Shown here piece after piece: positions 38,410-47,407 of a DNA stretch of 64,000 bases. Below the pieces are notes generated by a model. The model did not search any database, was not told where the DNA came from, and saw nothing but the letters and a program-made list of their open reading frames with translations. The position numbers and the translations under genes are program-made. The stretch comes from Methylobacteriaceae bacterium (GTDB lineage Bacteria; Pseudomonadota; Alphaproteobacteria; Rhizobiales; Beijerinckiaceae), in the NCBI GenBank assembly GCA_947444195.1, contig CANEZL010000025.1, positions 1 to 64,000 of the forward strand, read 5' to 3'. Position 1 is the first letter of the stretch. Each line of letters opens with the position of its first letter.

Positions 38410-39669
38410 TCAGGCGGCGGGCCGCTCCGTCCGCCGCTCGATCCGCTCGGGCAGGACGACGCGGACGGTGGTGCCCCGGTCGAGCACGCTCTCGATGACG
38501 AGGCGGCCGCGATGGCGGTTGAGGCTGTGCTTGACGATGGCGAGGCCGAGGCCGGTGCCGCCCTGCTGGCGGCTCGAGGCCGCGTCGACCCGGTAGAAGC
38601 GCTCGGTGAGGCGCGGGATGTGCTCGGGGGCGATGCCCGGCCCGTCGTCCTGCACGGTCAGGACGATCTCGCCCCCGTGCCGCCCCTCGGCCCGGGCGAG
38701 GCTCACGCTGACGGTCCCTCCGCCGTACTTCACGGCGTTGGCGACGAGGTTCTCCACCACGCGCTGCAACTCGTCCGCCTCGCCGAGGACCGGGAAGCGC
38801 CCGTCGCCCGCGAAGGACACGGTGACGCCGCGCTCGGCCGCCAGCGGCACCTGCGCCTCGACCATCTGGCGGGCCACGAGGCCGAAATCCACCACCTGCG
38901 TCGGCGGCATGTGCTCGCGCAACTCGATGCGCGAGAGCGAGAGCAGGTCGTCGATGAGCCGGGTCATGCGCAGGGCCTGGGTGCGCATGATGGCGAGGAA
39001 GCGCTCGCGGGCCGGCGCGTCGTTGCGGGCGGGCCCCTGCAGCGTCTCGATGAAGCCGAGGAGGGAGGCGAGCGGCGTGCGCAGCTCGTGGCTGGCATTG
39101 GCCACGAAATCCACCCGCATGGTCTCCAGGCGCCGGGCGGAGGTGAGGTCGCGCAGGAACAGCACCACGCTCGGCCCCGAGCCGTCCGGCATGGTGATGG
39201 GCCCGATCTGCACCTCGAAGGCCCGCTCCGTGGGCACGCGCACGGCGTAGGACACCTTGATCGGCGCCCCCGTGCGGCACACCTCCTCGATCCCGTCGAG
39301 GACGTCCGGCGCGCGCAGGGCGAAGGAGAGGGGATGGCGCAGGCGCAGCGGCGGCAGGAGGGCGCGGGCGGCCGGGTTCGCCTCGATCACCACGGCCCGG
39401 CGGTCGACCAGGATCACGGGGTCGGGAATGTTGGCGAGCAGCGCCTCGGCCACCGCGTAGCGGTCGGCGGCGGCGCGGATGGGCTCGGGCACGACGGCCG
39501 GCCTGCGCAGGCTCCCGAGCAGGCCGCCGATGCAGATGGCGGCCAGCGACGCCAGGACCAGGGCCGCGTCCAGGCCGCCATACAGGGCCGCCGCGGCCCA
39601 GATCAGGCTCGCCGTGACCGCCGCACCGGTCCAGGCCGCTTTCGCGCTGACGTTGCGGGCCATGTCCAT
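38410..39669 (-). CDS. phoR: PhoR-like sensor histidine kinase
   Basis: 419 residues. Two N-terminal membrane spans (GAAVTASLIWAAAALYGGLDAALVLASLAAICIGGLLG), a PAS domain (LLANIPDPVILVDRRAVVIEANPAARALL), the phospho-acceptor helix VDFVANASHELRTPLASLLGFIETLQG with its catalytic histidine, and the ATPase motifs NLVANAVKYGGG, DDGPGIAPEHIPRLTERFYRVD and GTGLGLAIVKHSLNRHRG. It is typical of PhoR, the phosphate-starvation kinase. No response regulator or pst gene is next to it here, so the partner lies elsewhere. Confidence 0.88.
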   Translation of the reverse strand: MDMARNVSAKAAWTGAAVTASLIWAAAALYGGLDAALVLASLAAICIGGLLGSLRRPAVVPEPIRAAADRYAVAEALLANIPDPVILVDRRAVVIEANPAARALLPPLRLRHPLSFALRAPDVLDGIEEVCRTGAPIKVSYAVRVPTERAFEVQIGPITMPDGSGPSVVLFLRDLTSARRLETMRVDFVANASHELRTPLASLLGFIETLQGPARNDAPARERFLAIMRTQALRMTRLIDDLLSLSRIELREHMPPTQVVDFGLVARQMVEAQVPLAAERGVTVSFAGDGRFPVLGEADELQRVVENLVANAVKYGGGTVSVSLARAEGRHGGEIVLTVQDDGPGIAPEHIPRLTERFYRVDAASSRQQGGTGLGLAIVKHSLNRHRGRLVIESVLDRGTTVRVVLPERIERRTERPAA

Positions 39670-39681
39670 GCCCTCAGCCCT

Positions 39682-39782
39682 GGAGCACGATGCGAGAAGG
39701 TGGAAGCCGGCTTTTCGGGATCATCGTGCGGCCACGAAGAGATAGAGCCCGCTGCTGCTCCCGTGAAAGAGCAGCATGCTCC
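39682..39782. repeat. dispersed repeat family B, copy 3
   Basis: GGAGCACGATGCGAGAAGGTGGAAGCCGGCTTTTCGGGATCATCGTGCGGCCACGAAGAGATAGAGC...CCGTGAAAGAGCAGCATGCTCC. Fills the gap between the kinase start and the YbhN-like gene stop. Confidence 0.8.
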
Positions 39783-39789
39783 AGGGAGA

Positions 39790-40830
39790 TCAGCGGCCCG
39801 GATCGCCGCCCGTGCCGCGGCCGCGCGTGGCGACCGCGTGGACGCCGAGCATCAGCAGCGCCACGGCGAAGGGCACGAGGTAATAGCAGACCCGGAACAG
39901 GAGCAGCGATCCCAGCACGTGCTCCCGCGGCAGGTAGGAGAGCGCGATCAGCACGGTGGATTCGAAGACGCCCGCGCCGCCCGGCACGTTCGAGGCGATG
40001 CCGAGCATGGCGGCCAGCACGTAGATCGCCAGGAAGGTGGTGAAGCCCAGGCCGAGATCGGCCGGCATCAGCACGTAGAGCACCGCCGCGGCGGCGCAGA
40101 CATCGCCGATGCCGACGATCATCTGGCCGATGGAGACCGAGGCGCCCGGCAGTTCGAGCCGCCAGTGCTTCACGGTCACGCTGCGGCGCTTGGCCGAGAC
40201 CCAGGCGAGATAGGCGAGCACGGCGGCGAGCGCCGCGAGGCCGACCCCCTGGTTGATGCGGATGGAGGTGAAGGCGAGGCCCGCGAGCTGGCCCGCCTCG
40301 ATGATCAGGCTGAGGCCGAGCACTACGCCCATGCCGAGCCAGAAGGTGAAGCCCGCGATCACCGTGAGCGCGGCGATCTTGGAAGCACTCAGGCCGTGGC
40401 GGGAGTAGATCCAGTAGCGGATCGTGCCCGCGGTGAAGAGGGCGAAGCCGAGGGTGAAGCTCACCGCGTAGCTCGTGAAGGAGGCGAGCGCGGTGACGCT
40501 GTAGGGCACCTTGATGCGGAGCTGTCGCAGGGCCAGCGCGTCGTAGCCGGTGAGGAACAGGTAGCTCACCACCACGAATCCGAAGGCGACGGTGAACTGG
40601 CGCCCCGTGGTCGCCGCCATGGCCGCCTGGAGCTGGGCCCAGGTGATGTCCTGCGACAGGTGCCAGAGCACCACCACGGAGACGATGAACAGGGCGGCGC
40701 TGGCGAGGGTGCCGAGCCAGGCGTAGCGGCTGCGCTTGCGCCCGGCCTGCGGGACGCCGGCCGCCTGCGCGTCCGCGTCGATCGCGTCGGCCTCCTCGAT
40801 CGCCCTGCGATGCTGGCCCTGGAAGTTCAT
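39790..40830 (-). CDS. YbhN/UPF0104-family lysylphosphatidylglycerol-synthase-like membrane protein
   Basis: 346 residues from ATG 40830. About eight membrane spans, a conserved loop FLTGYDALALRQLRIKVPYSVTALASFTSYAVSFTLGFALFTAGTIRYWIYSRHGLS, and the last conserved segment GIASNVPGGAGVFESTVLIAL typical of the MprF/YbhN flippase-like fold. The synthase catalytic domain of MprF is absent. The track start at 41121 reaches back across a gap and was not used. Confidence 0.87.
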   Translation of the reverse strand: MNFQGQHRRAIEEADAIDADAQAAGVPQAGRKRSRYAWLGTLASAALFIVSVVVLWHLSQDITWAQLQAAMAATTGRQFTVAFGFVVVSYLFLTGYDALALRQLRIKVPYSVTALASFTSYAVSFTLGFALFTAGTIRYWIYSRHGLSASKIAALTVIAGFTFWLGMGVVLGLSLIIEAGQLAGLAFTSIRINQGVGLAALAAVLAYLAWVSAKRRSVTVKHWRLELPGASVSIGQMIVGIGDVCAAAAVLYVLMPADLGLGFTTFLAIYVLAAMLGIASNVPGGAGVFESTVLIALSYLPREHVLGSLLLFRVCYYLVPFAVALLMLGVHAVATRGRGTGGDPGR

Positions 40831-41026
40831 GCCGATGGGTGTCCGCCTTCCTCCGGAGCGGCCGGCCTCCCGCGAGCGGGCGACGGCGCCGGGCCGGAAT
40901 CCGCGGACATGCCCGGAAACCTGCCTGATCGTTGTTATGCCGCGGCGCGGCCCGGGCACGCCGACCCGCCGCGCATGATCCGCATGTAGGACCAACGGCC
41001 TCGGAAGACCAGCGACGCCGCGCGTC

Positions 41027-41668
41027 TCAGCTGTTGCCCGCCGGAGATGTCCGCAGGATGACGGCCGCCTCCGCGAGGCCGGCCCGGATCCGCGCCGGGA
41101 CCTCGGGGGAGGTGCAGACATAGGTGGGGCTCGGATGCGGCACGCCGATCACCGGCAGGCCGGGCCGCAGCGCCGCGATCGCGGGCCGCGCCTCCCCGGC
41201 GAAGCGGCCCGCCAGCACCGCGACCGCCAGATCGGGCAGGAGATCGAGGAAGGGCGCGAGATAGGGCTCGGCCGCCCGGAGCTCATCCCGGCGCGGGGGC
41301 CGGTTGCGCGCGCCCTCCGCGTGGATCACCCAGGGCACCGCGTTCCAGATCACGCTGTCGCCGCGGGGGATGCCGGCCTCGCGCAGGAAGCGGAACAGGT
41401 TGGCGGCGGTGCCGGTGGCGCTGTCGCGGGTGACGAAGCCGGTGTGCAGGACGGCGGGCCCCGGCGTTTCGAGGAGAAGCAGCATCCGGGCACGGACGCC
41501 GCCGTCGAGGGGATCGGGATCGGGGACGGGCGCGCCCCGCTCCATGCCGATGCGGCGGGCGAGGGCGCGGATCGGCGCGATGTGGGGGACTTCCGCCAGG
41601 GCGCGGCGCACGGCGAGCCGGGCCGGGTCGCGCAGGGATTTCGGATGGTCCGGTGCCGGCTCGCTCAT
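41027..41668 (-). CDS. uracil-DNA-glycosylase-superfamily protein
   Basis: 213 residues from ATG 41668. Motif A-like LLLLETPGPAVLHTGFVTRD, then TAANLFRFLREAGIPRGDSVIWNAVPW and motif B VIGVPHPSPTYV. The catalytic pattern (GxxPG...N..P plus HPS) is recognisable, but LLETPGP differs from the usual GEAPG, so DNA-base excision is not assured. Start overlaps the PIG-L gene stop as ATGA and it is the last gene of the nine-gene run, which raises the question whether it acts on a nucleoside or sugar-linked intermediate instead of DNA. Confidence 0.75.
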   Translation of the reverse strand: MSEPAPDHPKSLRDPARLAVRRALAEVPHIAPIRALARRIGMERGAPVPDPDPLDGGVRARMLLLLETPGPAVLHTGFVTRDSATGTAANLFRFLREAGIPRGDSVIWNAVPWVIHAEGARNRPPRRDELRAAEPYLAPFLDLLPDLAVAVLAGRFAGEARPAIAALRPGLPVIGVPHPSPTYVCTSPEVPARIRAGLAEAAVILRTSPAGNS

Positions 41669-42429
41669 CCGGCCCGGTCGCGCAGGGCCGCGAGCGCCGG
41701 CGGCAGCGCCCCGGAGAGGCGGAAGCGCTCGCGTCCCTCCTCCTGCTCCAGCCGCGCCTCCAGGCCGGCCGGGCCGCCGAACTGGAAGCCGATCTGGCTG
41801 GCATAGGCCGCGCAGGCTCGAAGCTTCGCCTCCGCCCCCCCGGAATCGAGCGGGAGGGCGATCTCGGGCAGGCCGGCGAAGAGCGGGGCGAGGGGCTGCT
41901 TCGGCTCGGCCGCGCGCACCGTGTAGGGGAAGTCGCGCCACCACAGGACCGGCAGGGGAAGGCCGAGCCCGCGCAGGGCCTCGACCACGCGGACGTGATC
42001 CACGTGGCCGCCGATCGCCTGCGGAGCGAGGAGGAGATCCGGCGCGGTCTCGCGGATCAGCGCCGCCAGGGCGGGCCCGAGTTCGGCGGCGACGCGGTCG
42101 CCGTCCCGGGGCGCCCCGAAGAGTTCGGGCGCCGAGCCGTAGCCCCGGTGCGGCGCCTCGCGGAAGGGCAGGTGCACGGGCGGGGCGATGCCCAGATGCT
42201 CGGCCGCCCGCACGTCCTCGCTCCGGCGCAGGGCCATGTAGTCGACGTCGGGAGACAGGCCCTTGTCGAGCTGGCAGGCCAGGGCGAAGCCCTGCGGGTC
42301 CGGCACCGAGGCGGTGAACACCGTCGCCATGACCACGCGCCAGCCGTCGGCGGCGAGGAGCTCCAGCGTCCCGCCGCAGGAGAAGGCGGCGTCGTCGAGA
42401 TGGGGCGAGAGGGCGAGGGCGGTGGGCAC
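41665..42429 (-). CDS. PIG-L-family (LmbE-like) N-acetylglucosaminyl deacetylase
   Basis: 254 residues from a GTG at 42429. The zinc-binding signature is LSPHLDDAAFSCGGTLELLAADG, equivalent to AHPDDE, with the third ligand in IGGHVDHVRVVEAL. This fold removes the acetyl group from GlcNAc in inositol-linked sugars (MshB, PIG-L, BshB). It is 11 bases after the glycosyltransferase stop and overlaps the UDG-like gene, placing deacetylation directly after sugar transfer. Confidence 0.9.
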   Translation of the reverse strand: MPTALALSPHLDDAAFSCGGTLELLAADGWRVVMATVFTASVPDPQGFALACQLDKGLSPDVDYMALRRSEDVRAAEHLGIAPPVHLPFREAPHRGYGSAPELFGAPRDGDRVAAELGPALAALIRETAPDLLLAPQAIGGHVDHVRVVEALRGLGLPLPVLWWRDFPYTVRAAEPKQPLAPLFAGLPEIALPLDSGGAEAKLRACAAYASQIGFQFGGPAGLEARLEQEEGRERFRLSGALPPALAALRDRAG

Positions 42430-42440
42430 GCGACGGCCTG

Positions 42441-43679
42441 TCAGAGCAGGTGGGGCTCGGCCCGGAAGCGGCAGTTCGGGTCGTGCGGCAGCACGTCCGC
42501 GAAGCCGGTCGCCGGCGCCTGCCCGGCGACCGCGGCGTAGACCCCCATGATCTGCCGCCCCACCGCCGTCCAGGAATAGACCCGGCGGCACTCCGCGAGG
42601 CCGGCCTTGGCCAGCCGCAGGCGCAGGGGCTCCTCCTCCACGATGCGGGTGAGCGCGCGGGCGAGCGCCGGCACGTCGCCGGGCTCCACGAGGAGGCCGT
42701 TCTCCTCGTCGCGCAGGCAGTCCGAGACCCCGACGGAGTGGGTGGAGACCACGGCGAGGCCCGCGGCCATGGCCTCCAGGATGGTGTTGGAGAAGCCCTC
42801 CGCGTAGGTGGGCGAGACGAAGACGTCGGCCGCGCGGTAGAGGTCTGGCACGTCCGCGTAGTCGGCGTAGCCCGTGAAGCGGATCTCCGCCTCGGAGAAG
42901 CCGAGCTGTCCGGCGAGCGCCATGGCCGGGTCCACGTCGGGCCCGATCCCCGAGATGACGGCCGCGAACGGCGTCTCCTGCTCGCGGAGCGCGGCCAGCG
43001 CCTCGATGAAGTCGAGCACGCCTTTCCGGCGGTCGACGCGGCCGTGGTAGAACAGGCGCACAGGCCCGTCGTGAGATTCAGGTAAGCCGTCGTCGGACCC
43101 TTGCGCAAAGCGTGCCGTGTCGACCGCGCCCGGCACGATGGTGAAGCGGGCGGGGTCCGACCCCAGCCGGTCGCAGACCTCGGCCACGAAGGACTTGCCG
43201 CCGATCAGCAACGCGTTGGCGTTGGCCAGAACCTCGCACATGGCGACCCGGTGGGTCTCGCAGCAGGAGCCGACCCAGTGGCCGTCGCCGCCCTGGATCG
43301 AGACCACGTTGGGCACGCCGAGGCCCTTCGAGGCCAGCAGCGTCGCCCAGCCGGTGGGGTAGCCGTACTGCGCGTGCAGCACGTCGAAGGGCTTGCGTGC
43401 GTGCTCGGCGCGGATCGTCTCCACCATCGTGTCGATGTCGCGCTCGAAATCGCCGCTCTCCTGCTCGCCGAGCTGTTCGAGGCCGACGACGCGCACGCCC
43501 GGCACCGGCGGGGGCGGGCCGCCGCCGTAGACCCGGGTGCCGAAGGCGTCGCCCCGGTACTGCGAGATCATCGTGACGTCGTGGCCGGCCTGGACCAGCT
43601 CGCGCAGCAGGTTCTGCGCGTAGACGCTCATGCCGGAGATCGCCGGGAAATAGCGCCGGCTGACGAAGCAGATCCTCAT
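42441..43679 (-). CDS. GT4-family glycosyltransferase
   Basis: 412 residues. GT-B fold with the N-terminal RICFVSRRYFPAISGMSVYAQNLLRELVQAGHDV and the C-terminal nucleotide-sugar site FYHGRVDRRKGVLDFIEAL and VFVSPTYAEGFSNTILEAMAAGLAVVSTHSVGVSDCLRDEENGLLVEPGD (EGF...E motif of retaining GT4 enzymes). It resembles MshA/BshA-type transferases in length and order. Start overlaps the TIM-barrel gene stop (ATGA). The presence of Ino1 and PIG-L genes in the same run makes a GlcNAc-inositol product plausible. Confidence 0.9.
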   Translation of the reverse strand: MRICFVSRRYFPAISGMSVYAQNLLRELVQAGHDVTMISQYRGDAFGTRVYGGGPPPPVPGVRVVGLEQLGEQESGDFERDIDTMVETIRAEHARKPFDVLHAQYGYPTGWATLLASKGLGVPNVVSIQGGDGHWVGSCCETHRVAMCEVLANANALLIGGKSFVAEVCDRLGSDPARFTIVPGAVDTARFAQGSDDGLPESHDGPVRLFYHGRVDRRKGVLDFIEALAALREQETPFAAVISGIGPDVDPAMALAGQLGFSEAEIRFTGYADYADVPDLYRAADVFVSPTYAEGFSNTILEAMAAGLAVVSTHSVGVSDCLRDEENGLLVEPGDVPALARALTRIVEEEPLRLRLAKAGLAECRRVYSWTAVGRQIMGVYAAVAGQAPATGFADVLPHDPNCRFRAEPHLL

Positions 43680-44542
43680 TGCGCGCGCGTCTCCTGGCTC
43701 GGTACCTCGTGGGGTCCCGGCCGCCGGCAGGTGCGCAGGTAGTCCAGCGCCTTCGGGATCATCACGTCGGCCCGGTGGCTCTCGCGGGAGAGCTCGACGC
43801 AGACCAGCTTGTCGTAGCCGACCGCGTCCAGCGCGTTCAGCACCGCCGGCACGTCCATGTCGCCCTCGCCGAAGGGCAGGTGCACGTGGACGCCGCGGGC
43901 CATGTCCTCGATGGCCACGGTGCCGATCCGGCCGGCGAATTCGTGCACGGCGGCGGCCGGGTCGCGCTCGCCCGTGACGAGGCAGTGGCCGGTGTCGAGG
44001 GCGAGCGCCAAGCCCTCGACCCGCAGCGCGGCGAAATCGTCGAGGGTCTCGATCAGCATGCCGGGCTCGGGCTCCAGGCAGGGCACGACGCCCTGCTCGG
44101 CCGCGTAGGCCGCGACCTCGTGCAGCCCCTCGATCAGCCAGTGCCGCGCCTCGTCCCGGTCGACCCCGGGCTTGGGCACGCCGGCCCAGAACGAGACCGC
44201 CTCCGAATGCAGCATCGCGCCGATGTCGACGGCGCGCTTCAGGAAGCCGACGCGCCGCGCCCGGCCCGCGGCGTCGGCGGTGACGAGGGTCGGCTCGTGC
44301 TTGGCGGCGGGGTCGAGGAGGAAGCGCGCCCCGGTCTCGATCACCGAGCCCAGTTCGAGGCTCTCGAGGAGGCTCGACACGCGGCCCGCCTCCGCCGCCC
44401 AGTCCGCGGCGAAGGGATCGAGATGGTGGATGTCGAGGGTGAGCGCGACGCCGTCGTAGCCCGCGCCCTTGATGAGACGGAGCGCGTCGTCCAGCCGGTG
44501 GTTGGCCGCCCCGTTGGTGTTGTAGGCGAAGCGCAGGCTCAT
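43676..44542 (-). CDS. sugar phosphate isomerase/epimerase-like TIM-barrel protein
   Basis: 288 residues of the xylose-isomerase-like (AP endonuclease 2) TIM-barrel fold: LRFAYNTNGAANHRLDDALRLIKGAGYDGVALTLDIHHLDPFAADW at the start, metal-site candidates CLEPEPGM, DTGHCLVTGE, HVHLPFGEGDMD and KLVCVELSRESH. These positions match the E...D-H...E metal set of the family, so an aldose/ketose isomerase, epimerase or IolE-type dehydratase is possible. Coupled by ATGA overlaps on both sides (YcaO and GT4). Confidence 0.88.
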   Translation of the reverse strand: MSLRFAYNTNGAANHRLDDALRLIKGAGYDGVALTLDIHHLDPFAADWAAEAGRVSSLLESLELGSVIETGARFLLDPAAKHEPTLVTADAAGRARRVGFLKRAVDIGAMLHSEAVSFWAGVPKPGVDRDEARHWLIEGLHEVAAYAAEQGVVPCLEPEPGMLIETLDDFAALRVEGLALALDTGHCLVTGERDPAAAVHEFAGRIGTVAIEDMARGVHVHLPFGEGDMDVPAVLNALDAVGYDKLVCVELSRESHRADVMIPKALDYLRTCRRPGPHEVPSQETRAQ

Positions 44543-46137
44543 GCGGCGTGCCCCCGCTGCTCGAGGCGGAACGGCGCGTGGTGCGATTCCGGCTCGCGGT
44601 AGAGCGGATAATGGCCGCCGACGATCTCCTCCGCCAGGGCGGTGTCGAACAGGGGCTGGCCGCCGAAGCGCTCGAGCGCCTCGGGGGTCAGGCGCACCGG
44701 CCGCAGGGTCTCGCTCTCCGCGCCGAAGCGGATCAGGGGGTGGTCGCGCGCGATCAGCTTCTCCGTGTTGCGTTCACCGATGCGGTAGTAGCTCATGGTC
44801 TCGACCTCGAGGCCCGGCACGATGGCCTTGACCACGCCGACGCCCCCGCCCGGGGGCGAGCAATCGACGTAGAGCACGTCGAAGCCCGCCTCCTCCAGGC
44901 GGTCGCAGGCGATCGCCCCGCGGGCATGCCCGTCGGCGGCGGGCGTCGAGGGCAGTTCCGAGAAGCGCTTGGTGGAGCGCTCGGCGTAGACCGTGTCCGC
45001 CAGCACCCCGCGCAGATCCTCGGCCGGCCGCTCGATCCAGTCGAGCATGGCCTTGAGCGCCCGGCTCTCCTCCAGGTCGAGGCTCGGCAGCGCCTTCTGG
45101 ATGAAGGCGTCGACATAGCCCGGCGGCGTCACGCGGCGGGCGAAGTCGAGGGGGCCGTGGCCGAAGCTCTTGCGGACGCGGGCGGCCTGGAACTCGAGGA
45201 GCGCCTTGCGCAGGGCCCGGTCGCGGTCCGGGTCGCAGGCCTCGCCGCAGGCGGAGAGGGCGATGGGGACGGGCGCGTCCGCGGGGTTGGTGTCGTAGCC
45301 CACCACGTAGAGGTTGGTCAGCCCGAATTGATCGGTGGCGAATTTCGGCAGCGCGCGGATGCCGAGGCCGTCGAGCCGCGCGAGCATGGCCGCGTTCTCG
45401 TCCGAGATCCCGTCCGCGAAGTCGAGCATCACGCCCTGGTCGAGGGCGCGGAAGAGCAGGCCGTTGCCGTCCCGCTGCAGCAGTTCGAGCACCCCGTGCC
45501 CGAGGGCGAAGTCCACGTCCGGCCCGGCGCCGAGGCCGTTGGTGATGAGGTTGGTGAAGGGCGTGTAGCCCTCCGACAGTTCGAAATAGTCGGTCGCGGC
45601 GATGTCGAGGGGCATCAGCACGGTCTCGCCCGTGCCGCGGCGGGTGGCCGGCGTCCATTCGAGCACCGTATCGCGCCCCACGGGGGAACCCGCGGGCAGG
45701 CAGAGGGTCAGCGGGTCGGCCACCGCGCGGGCGCCGAAGACCTTCACGAGGTCCGCGTAGCTCCCGCGCTCCTTCTTGCGCGGCATCACCGCGAGCGAGG
45801 GCATCAGGTTCTCGGCGATCTCGGCGACCGCGCCGATCAGCGCCTCGTCGTCGGTGGCGCCGTAGCCGATGCCCGAGGGCATCGCGCCGACGAAGAAGGG
45901 ATCGTCGAGGAAGAGCGAGACGAACCAGACCGGCACGCCGGTGCGGTCCAGGGGCGCGATGTTGAAGCCGACGATGCGGCCCTCGGGCAGCACGTCGAGA
46001 TAGGCGCGCACGGGGTCGGGCAGGCGCTCGGGCAGGCCCTCGATCCGGCGCGGGGCGCGGTAGCTGTAGGGCCGCGGCGCCTTGATGCGGGCGTGGCGGG
46101 CTCTCGCGTCCTGGTCCTGATCGCTCGGCATGGTCAT
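44539..46137 (-). CDS. YcaO-family ATP-dependent enzyme
   Basis: 532 residues from ATG 46137 (AAGG upstream). YcaO landmarks: GYGATDDEALIGAVAEIAENL (ATP-binding helix, normally ...EAIER; here EIAEN), the second nucleotide helix KALLEFQAARVRKSFGHGP, and the C-terminal VLYVDCSPPGGGVGVVKAIVPGLEVETMSYYRIG. YcaO proteins use ATP to activate an amide oxygen, giving azolines, thioamides or amidines. There is no TfuA, no dehydrogenase partner and no obvious precursor peptide here. It starts a five-gene overlapping block (YcaO, TIM barrel, GT4, PIG-L, UDG-like). Confidence 0.88.
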   Translation of the reverse strand: MTMPSDQDQDARARHARIKAPRPYSYRAPRRIEGLPERLPDPVRAYLDVLPEGRIVGFNIAPLDRTGVPVWFVSLFLDDPFFVGAMPSGIGYGATDDEALIGAVAEIAENLMPSLAVMPRKKERGSYADLVKVFGARAVADPLTLCLPAGSPVGRDTVLEWTPATRRGTGETVLMPLDIAATDYFELSEGYTPFTNLITNGLGAGPDVDFALGHGVLELLQRDGNGLLFRALDQGVMLDFADGISDENAAMLARLDGLGIRALPKFATDQFGLTNLYVVGYDTNPADAPVPIALSACGEACDPDRDRALRKALLEFQAARVRKSFGHGPLDFARRVTPPGYVDAFIQKALPSLDLEESRALKAMLDWIERPAEDLRGVLADTVYAERSTKRFSELPSTPAADGHARGAIACDRLEEAGFDVLYVDCSPPGGGVGVVKAIVPGLEVETMSYYRIGERNTEKLIARDHPLIRFGAESETLRPVRLTPEALERFGGQPLFDTALAEEIVGGHYPLYREPESHHAPFRLEQRGHAA

Positions 46138-46242
46138 GGATGAACCTTCGGACAAACGCGGTTTCGCGGTCTCGCCGCCCTTTTCCCGGGCGCGCATCGC
46201 GTCAGGTCGGATCCGGTCGAGGGGGTCAGTACCGCTTCCTCT

Positions 46243-46357
46243 CCGTCATCCCGGGGCCGCGCAGCGGAGCCCGGGATCCATGAACACGGCGGCGCCAGGT
46301 TCGGCACCTTCGGTATCCATGGATTCCGGGTTCGCCTGCGGCGCTCCGGAATGACGG
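46243..46357. repeat. dispersed inverted repeat family C
   Basis: CCGTCATCCCGGGGCCGCGCAGCGGAGCCCGGGATCCATG and, on the opposite strand, CCGTCATTCCGGAGCGCCGCAGGCGAACCCGGAATCCATGG are two near-identical arms facing each other. It is a short-repeat type known from many Rhizobiales and lies between the MocA-like and YcaO genes. Confidence 0.75.
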
Positions 46358-46381
46358 TGGTGGCGGGCAGGTCGGCATGCA

Positions 46382-47407
46382 TCACAGACTGAACTTGCCT
46401 CCCCCGCCCCGTTCGCTCTCGTAGGCCCCGACGACGAGCCGCATCGTGTGGAGATCGCGCGCCGCCGCGTAGGCCGCGCGCTCGGCCGGGCGGCGGAGCG
46501 CCGAGCCGAAGGCGCGGACCTGCTCGGTGAAGGGCGAGGCCTGCCCGTCGAAGGCGACATCCTCGGGCTGGCCGGTTGTACCGTCCGTGAACGTCAGCCG
46601 GCCGCCGGCGACCTGCCCCATCGTGTTCTCGGCGACGAGTTGCCCCCGCGTGCCGACCACTTCGAGGCGGCGGCGGGGCAAGGCGTCCGGGCAGTTGTAG
46701 GCGACGTTGAGACTGGCCAGCACGCCGCCGCCGGTGCGGCCGATGAGGAGCGCGCCGTCGTCGACGCTGTAATCCTGCGCCCGCGCCTGGGTCAGGGCGA
46801 AGATGTCGCGGATCGGCTCGTCGAGGAGGAAGTCCACGAGGTCGAGACCGTGCGGGGCGAGGTCGATCAGGGCACCGCCCCCGGCCCGGGCCGGGTCGAT
46901 GCGCCAGTTGTCGTGCCCGATCTGGGGCGCCCAATCGCGGTGCAGCCAGCAGGCGTAGACGATCCGCACCGCGGTCACGGTGCCGAGGCGTCCGCCCCGC
47001 ACGGCGTCGCGGATCGCCCGGTGGGCCGGGTGGTGGCGCTGGTCGAAGGCCGTGCCGTAGAAGATGCCGTGATGCGCCACGGCCGCGGCCATCGCCACGG
47101 CATCGGCGAGGGAGGCCGCCATCGGCTTCTCGCAGAGCACGGCCTTGCCCGAGGCGGCGAGCGCCTCGACGGCGGCGCGGTGGAGGTGGTTCGGCGTGGC
47201 GACGTAGACCGCCTCGACCTCCGTATCGGCGATCAGGCCGGCGAGGTCGTCATGGGCGCGGGCGCCCTCGGCCTCCGCCGCGGCGCGGGCCGCAGCGCCC
47301 GGATCGCAGACGGCGACGAGGCGGTGACCCGCCGCGCGGATGCCCGGGGCCATGTAGTCGCGGGCGACCCAGCCGTAGCCGACGATGCCCCAGGCGACCG
47401 CGTCCAT
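46382..47407 (-). CDS. Gfo/Idh/MocA-family oxidoreductase
   Basis: 341 residues from ATG 47407, whose A is shared with the methyltransferase stop (TGATG). The NAD(P)-binding motif is GIVGYGWVARDYMAPGIRAAGH, then the family signature AVLCEKPMAAS with the catalytic lysine and a C-terminal sheet with WRIDPARAGGGALIDLAPHGLDLVDFLLDEP. Such enzymes oxidise or reduce sugars and cyclitols (for example inositol 2-dehydrogenase). The 530-residue track ORF reads into the methyltransferase in the wrong frame. Confidence 0.92.
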   Translation of the reverse strand: MDAVAWGIVGYGWVARDYMAPGIRAAGHRLVAVCDPGAAARAAAEAEGARAHDDLAGLIADTEVEAVYVATPNHLHRAAVEALAASGKAVLCEKPMAASLADAVAMAAAVAHHGIFYGTAFDQRHHPAHRAIRDAVRGGRLGTVTAVRIVYACWLHRDWAPQIGHDNWRIDPARAGGGALIDLAPHGLDLVDFLLDEPIRDIFALTQARAQDYSVDDGALLIGRTGGGVLASLNVAYNCPDALPRRRLEVVGTRGQLVAENTMGQVAGGRLTFTDGTTGQPEDVAFDGQASPFTEQVRAFGSALRRPAERAAYAAARDLHTMRLVVGAYESERGGGGKFSL

